From NCBI RefSeq assembly GCF_006442965.1, contig NZ_VFWX01000006.1:186001-250000 (forward strand): 64,000 nucleotides of DNA. Reading direction: 5' to 3'. The position numbers and the translations under genes were made by a program. The stretch comes from Mesorhizobium sp. CU3. Lineage in GTDB: Bacteria > Pseudomonadota > Alphaproteobacteria > Rhizobiales > Rhizobiaceae. Below are positions 62,195 through 64,000 of this stretch, piece after piece (positions within the stretch are counted from its first letter, which is position 1; every line of letters starts with the position of its first letter). The notes under the pieces were generated by a model. The model worked only from the letters and a program-made list of their open reading frames with translations. It did no database searches and was not told where the DNA came from.

Positions 62195-62800
62195 ATGTAC
62201 AAGGCTGTCGGATCGCGTGGCTCCCGCGTCAGCCGGGTGCTCTGGATGCTCGAGGAACTCGGGCAGCCCTATGAATTCGTCGAGGTCAAATTGCGCTCGC
62301 CGGAAGCCTATGCGCTCAATCCCTCCGGCAAGGTGCCGATCCTGATCGATGGCGACCTGAAAATCACGGATTCCGCGGCGATCTGCGTCTATCTGGCCGA
62401 CAAGCATGCCGACAAAGGCATGGGCGCCAATCCGGGCCTCGCCGGTCGCGCCGAGATGGATTCCTGGATGCATTTCGCCCAGAGCGAGTTGGAGGCGCCG
62501 CTGTGGAACAAGCTGCGCCACCGTTTCCTCTTGCCGAAGGATGTCCGCGTCGATGTCGGTCCGGCGGCGGTCTATGATTTCGCCTCCGAAGTGCAGGCGC
62601 TGGATCGCAGGCTCGGCGACAGGCCTTTTGCGCTGGGCGACCGGTTCACCGCTGTCGACGTGCTGCTCGGCGACATGGGCGCCTGGGCGCGCGCCGGAAA
62701 ATTCCCGGTCGACTCCGAGCGGGTCGGCGCCTATTTCGATCGCGTGCTGTCGCGGCCCGCCCGCGCCCGCGCCCAAGCCAATGGCGGAGCCATGAGATGA
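62195..62800 (+). CDS. Glutathione S-transferase family protein
   Basis: Protein of 201 aa with an N-terminal thioredoxin-like domain ([64 protein letters not shown]) containing the typical NPSGKVP and DSAAI glutathione-binding segments. A helical C-terminal domain follows with [18 protein letters not shown]. The ATG at 62195 follows a GGGAAAGGCAGGG-like region. Its stop overlaps the ureE start by 4 bp (ATGA), so it is translationally tied to the urease accessory genes. Confidence 0.92.
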   Translation: MYKAVGSRGSRVSRVLWMLEELGQPYEFVEVKLRSPEAYALNPSGKVPILIDGDLKITDSAAICVYLADKHADKGMGANPGLAGRAEMDSWMHFAQSELEAPLWNKLRHRFLLPKDVRVDVGPAAVYDFASEVQALDRRLGDRPFALGDRFTAVDVLLGDMGAWARAGKFPVDSERVGAYFDRVLSRPARARAQANGGAMR

Positions 62801-63381
62801 AACTCAACATCACCACCGACTTCACCAAATTTCCGCGCGCCGTCTCGGTTCTTCCGGCCGGCGAAGCCGGACCGGTGGCCCCCTACGACAAAGCCGTGCT
62901 GCCGCATGACGAGCGGCACCTGCGCCGGCGGGCCATCGAGACGGCGGCCGGCGATAAGGTGCTGGTCGACCTGCCCGAGCCGGTGGCGCTCAGCGACGGC
63001 GACCGGCTGGTGCTGGAGGACGGCCGCCAGCTCGAGATCGTCGCGGCGCCCGAAGAGGTCTACGACATCCGCGCCCGCGACGCCGTGCATCTGACCGAGC
63101 TTGCCTGGCACATCGGCAACCGCCATCTCGCCGCCGCGATCGAGCCGAACCGCATCCTCATTCTGCGCGACCACGTCATCAAGGCGATGCTGGAAGGCCT
63201 GGGCGCTACGGTGGCCGAAGTGTCTGAGCCGTTCACCCCGGTGCGCGGCGCCTATTCGGGGCATGGCCACGATCATTCGCACGATCACCACGACCACGAT
63301 CACCACGACCATGATCATCATCACGATCACGATCACGACCATCACCACCACGACCATGGTCACCACCATCACCATGACTGA
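62797..63381 (+). CDS. ureE: Urease accessory protein UreE with long His-rich tail
   Basis: Nickel metallochaperone of 194 aa. The N-terminal peptide-binding domain and central metal-binding domain ([44 protein letters not shown]) are typical. The last 40 residues contain about 25 histidines interspersed with Asp/Gly, giving high nickel storage capacity. The C-terminal codons alternate CAC/CAT and GAC/GAT. It overlaps the preceding GST by 4 bp and the ureF start by 8 bp. Confidence 0.96.
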   Translation: MKLNITTDFTKFPRAVSVLPAGEAGPVAPYDKAVLPHDERHLRRRAIETAAGDKVLVDLPEPVALSDGDRLVLEDGRQLEIVAAPEEVYDIRARDAVHLTELAWHIGNRHLAAAIEPNRILILRDHVIKAMLEGLGATVAEVSEPFTPVRGAYSGHGHDHSHDHHDHDHHDHDHHHDHDHDHHHHDHGHHHHHD

Positions 63382-64000
63382 GCAGTCTTCCAGCGTCGCG
63401 CTTTTGCGGCTGATGGCATGGCTGTCGCCGGCCTTTCCGGTCGGCGGCTTTTCCTACAGCCACGGCCTGGAACGCGCCGTGCAGGACGGGCTGATCGCCA
63501 ATCGCCGGGACCTCGCCCAATGGCTGGAGACGCTGGTCGAGATGGGTTCCGGCTGGAACGACGCGGTGCTGTTCGCCGAAGCCTGGCGCTGCGCGCGGGA
63601 CGACGGCGATCTTGCGGAGGTCGCCGCCCTGGCCGAAGCGCTGGCCGGCTCGCAGGAGCGCCACCTGGAGACGATGCTGCAGGGCGCGGCTTTCTTGAAG
63701 GCGGCGTCCGCCTGGCCGTCTCCGGGGCTCGAGCGCCTGCCCGCCGATTGCCCCTACTGCGTCGCCGTCGGCGCCGTGGCCGGCGACCATGGCATCGGCC
63801 TACGGGACGCCCTGTCCGCCTTCCTGCAGGCCTTCTTCTCCAATCTGGTCCAGGCGGCGATCCGGCTCGGTGTCGTCGGCCAGGTCGATGCCACCGCATT
63901 GTTAGCCGGCTTTGAGTCGCCTGCGCTGTCGACCGCAGCCCGCGCGGCCGCCTCCAGCGTCGACGATCTCGGCGGCTCGGCCTTCATCTCGGACATAACG
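63374..64000 (+). CDS. ureF: Urease accessory protein UreF (3' end outside window)
   Basis: 209 codons are visible. The conserved N-terminus [32 protein letters not shown] is diagnostic of UreF, with [45 protein letters not shown] further on. It acts with UreD and UreG in delivering nickel to apo-urease. The ATG at 63374 lies inside the ureE C-terminus, an 8-bp overlap that suggests coupling. ureG is expected just beyond the window. Confidence 0.95.
   Translation, partial: MTEQSSSVALLRLMAWLSPAFPVGGFSYSHGLERAVQDGLIANRRDLAQWLETLVEMGSGWNDAVLFAEAWRCARDDGDLAEVAALAEALAGSQERHLETMLQGAAFLKAASAWPSPGLERLPADCPYCVAVGAVAGDHGIGLRDALSAFLQAFFSNLVQAAIRLGVVGQVDATALLAGFESPALSTAARAAASSVDDLGGSAFISDIT

Overview
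The window looks like chromosomal DNA of a Mesorhizobium-type alphaproteobacterium (Rhizobiales). The sequence is GC-rich. Gene content is an iolR-iolCDEB inositol operon, many high-affinity ABC importers, a MocR/MocC/MocA-type locus, NodE/NodF-like proteins and a urease operon with hupE. Several families of palindromic intergenic repeats of the kind common in rhizobia are scattered through it. The genus is inferred from this combination; no marker gene such as 16S rRNA is present.

Layout. 1-8.5 kb: a Gfo/Idh/MocA dehydrogenase (cut by the window edge) is divergent from an RpiR-type IolR regulator, followed by iolC (kinase fused to DUF2090), iolD, iolE, a small DUF3329 membrane protein and iolB. 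8.8-11.3 kb: DUF1045-phnM-phnN, the ribosyl-phosphate end of phosphonate catabolism without C-P lyase genes nearby. 11.5-14.7 kb: a polar amino-acid ABC importer. 14.9-20.3 kb: a ribose-type sugar ABC importer with a divergent LacI regulator. 20.3-27.6 kb: a truncated antitoxin remnant, then a second ribose-type importer, a SorC-type regulator, a LacD/YihT-type aldolase and a ROK kinase fused to a P-loop kinase. The importer and the aldolase share a 36-bp upstream element. 27.7-37.9 kb: a methyltransferase, then an eight-gene minus-strand operon (MocC/IolE-like dehydratase, MalK-type importer, inositol dehydrogenase-like enzyme, sugar-phosphate epimerase, HTH-only RpiR protein) divergent from a MocR regulator. 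This resembles an inositol-derivative or rhizopine locus.

37.9-44.9 kb: a lower-GC stretch with a transposase-like ORF, about 1.1 kb of gene-poor DNA and a type I secretion cassette (beta-helix/RTX substrate, ABC exporter, HlyD adaptor), ending at tRNA-Arg(CCG). 45-54.9 kb: mostly housekeeping or envelope genes (DUF1003, UspA, L,D-transpeptidase, D,D-carboxypeptidase lipoprotein, coiled-coil membrane protein, aldose epimerase, uridine-kinase-like protein, a small Ala/Lys-rich protein, a GST). 55-56.5 kb: a NodE-like ketosynthase with a NodF-like acyl carrier protein. 56.7-64 kb: ureD-ureA-DUF1272-hupE-ureB-ureC-(membrane protein)-(GST)-ureE-ureF, the last cut by the window edge, with one secreted-protein gene antisense inside the operon.

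The dominant theme is uptake and breakdown of polyols and sugars, as expected of a soil or plant-associated rhizobium. The most interesting parts are the moc-like locus, the SorC-controlled aldolase/dual-kinase pathway with its shared operator, and the tRNA-flanked type I secretion cassette. No CRISPR array, rRNA gene or recognisable riboswitch was seen.
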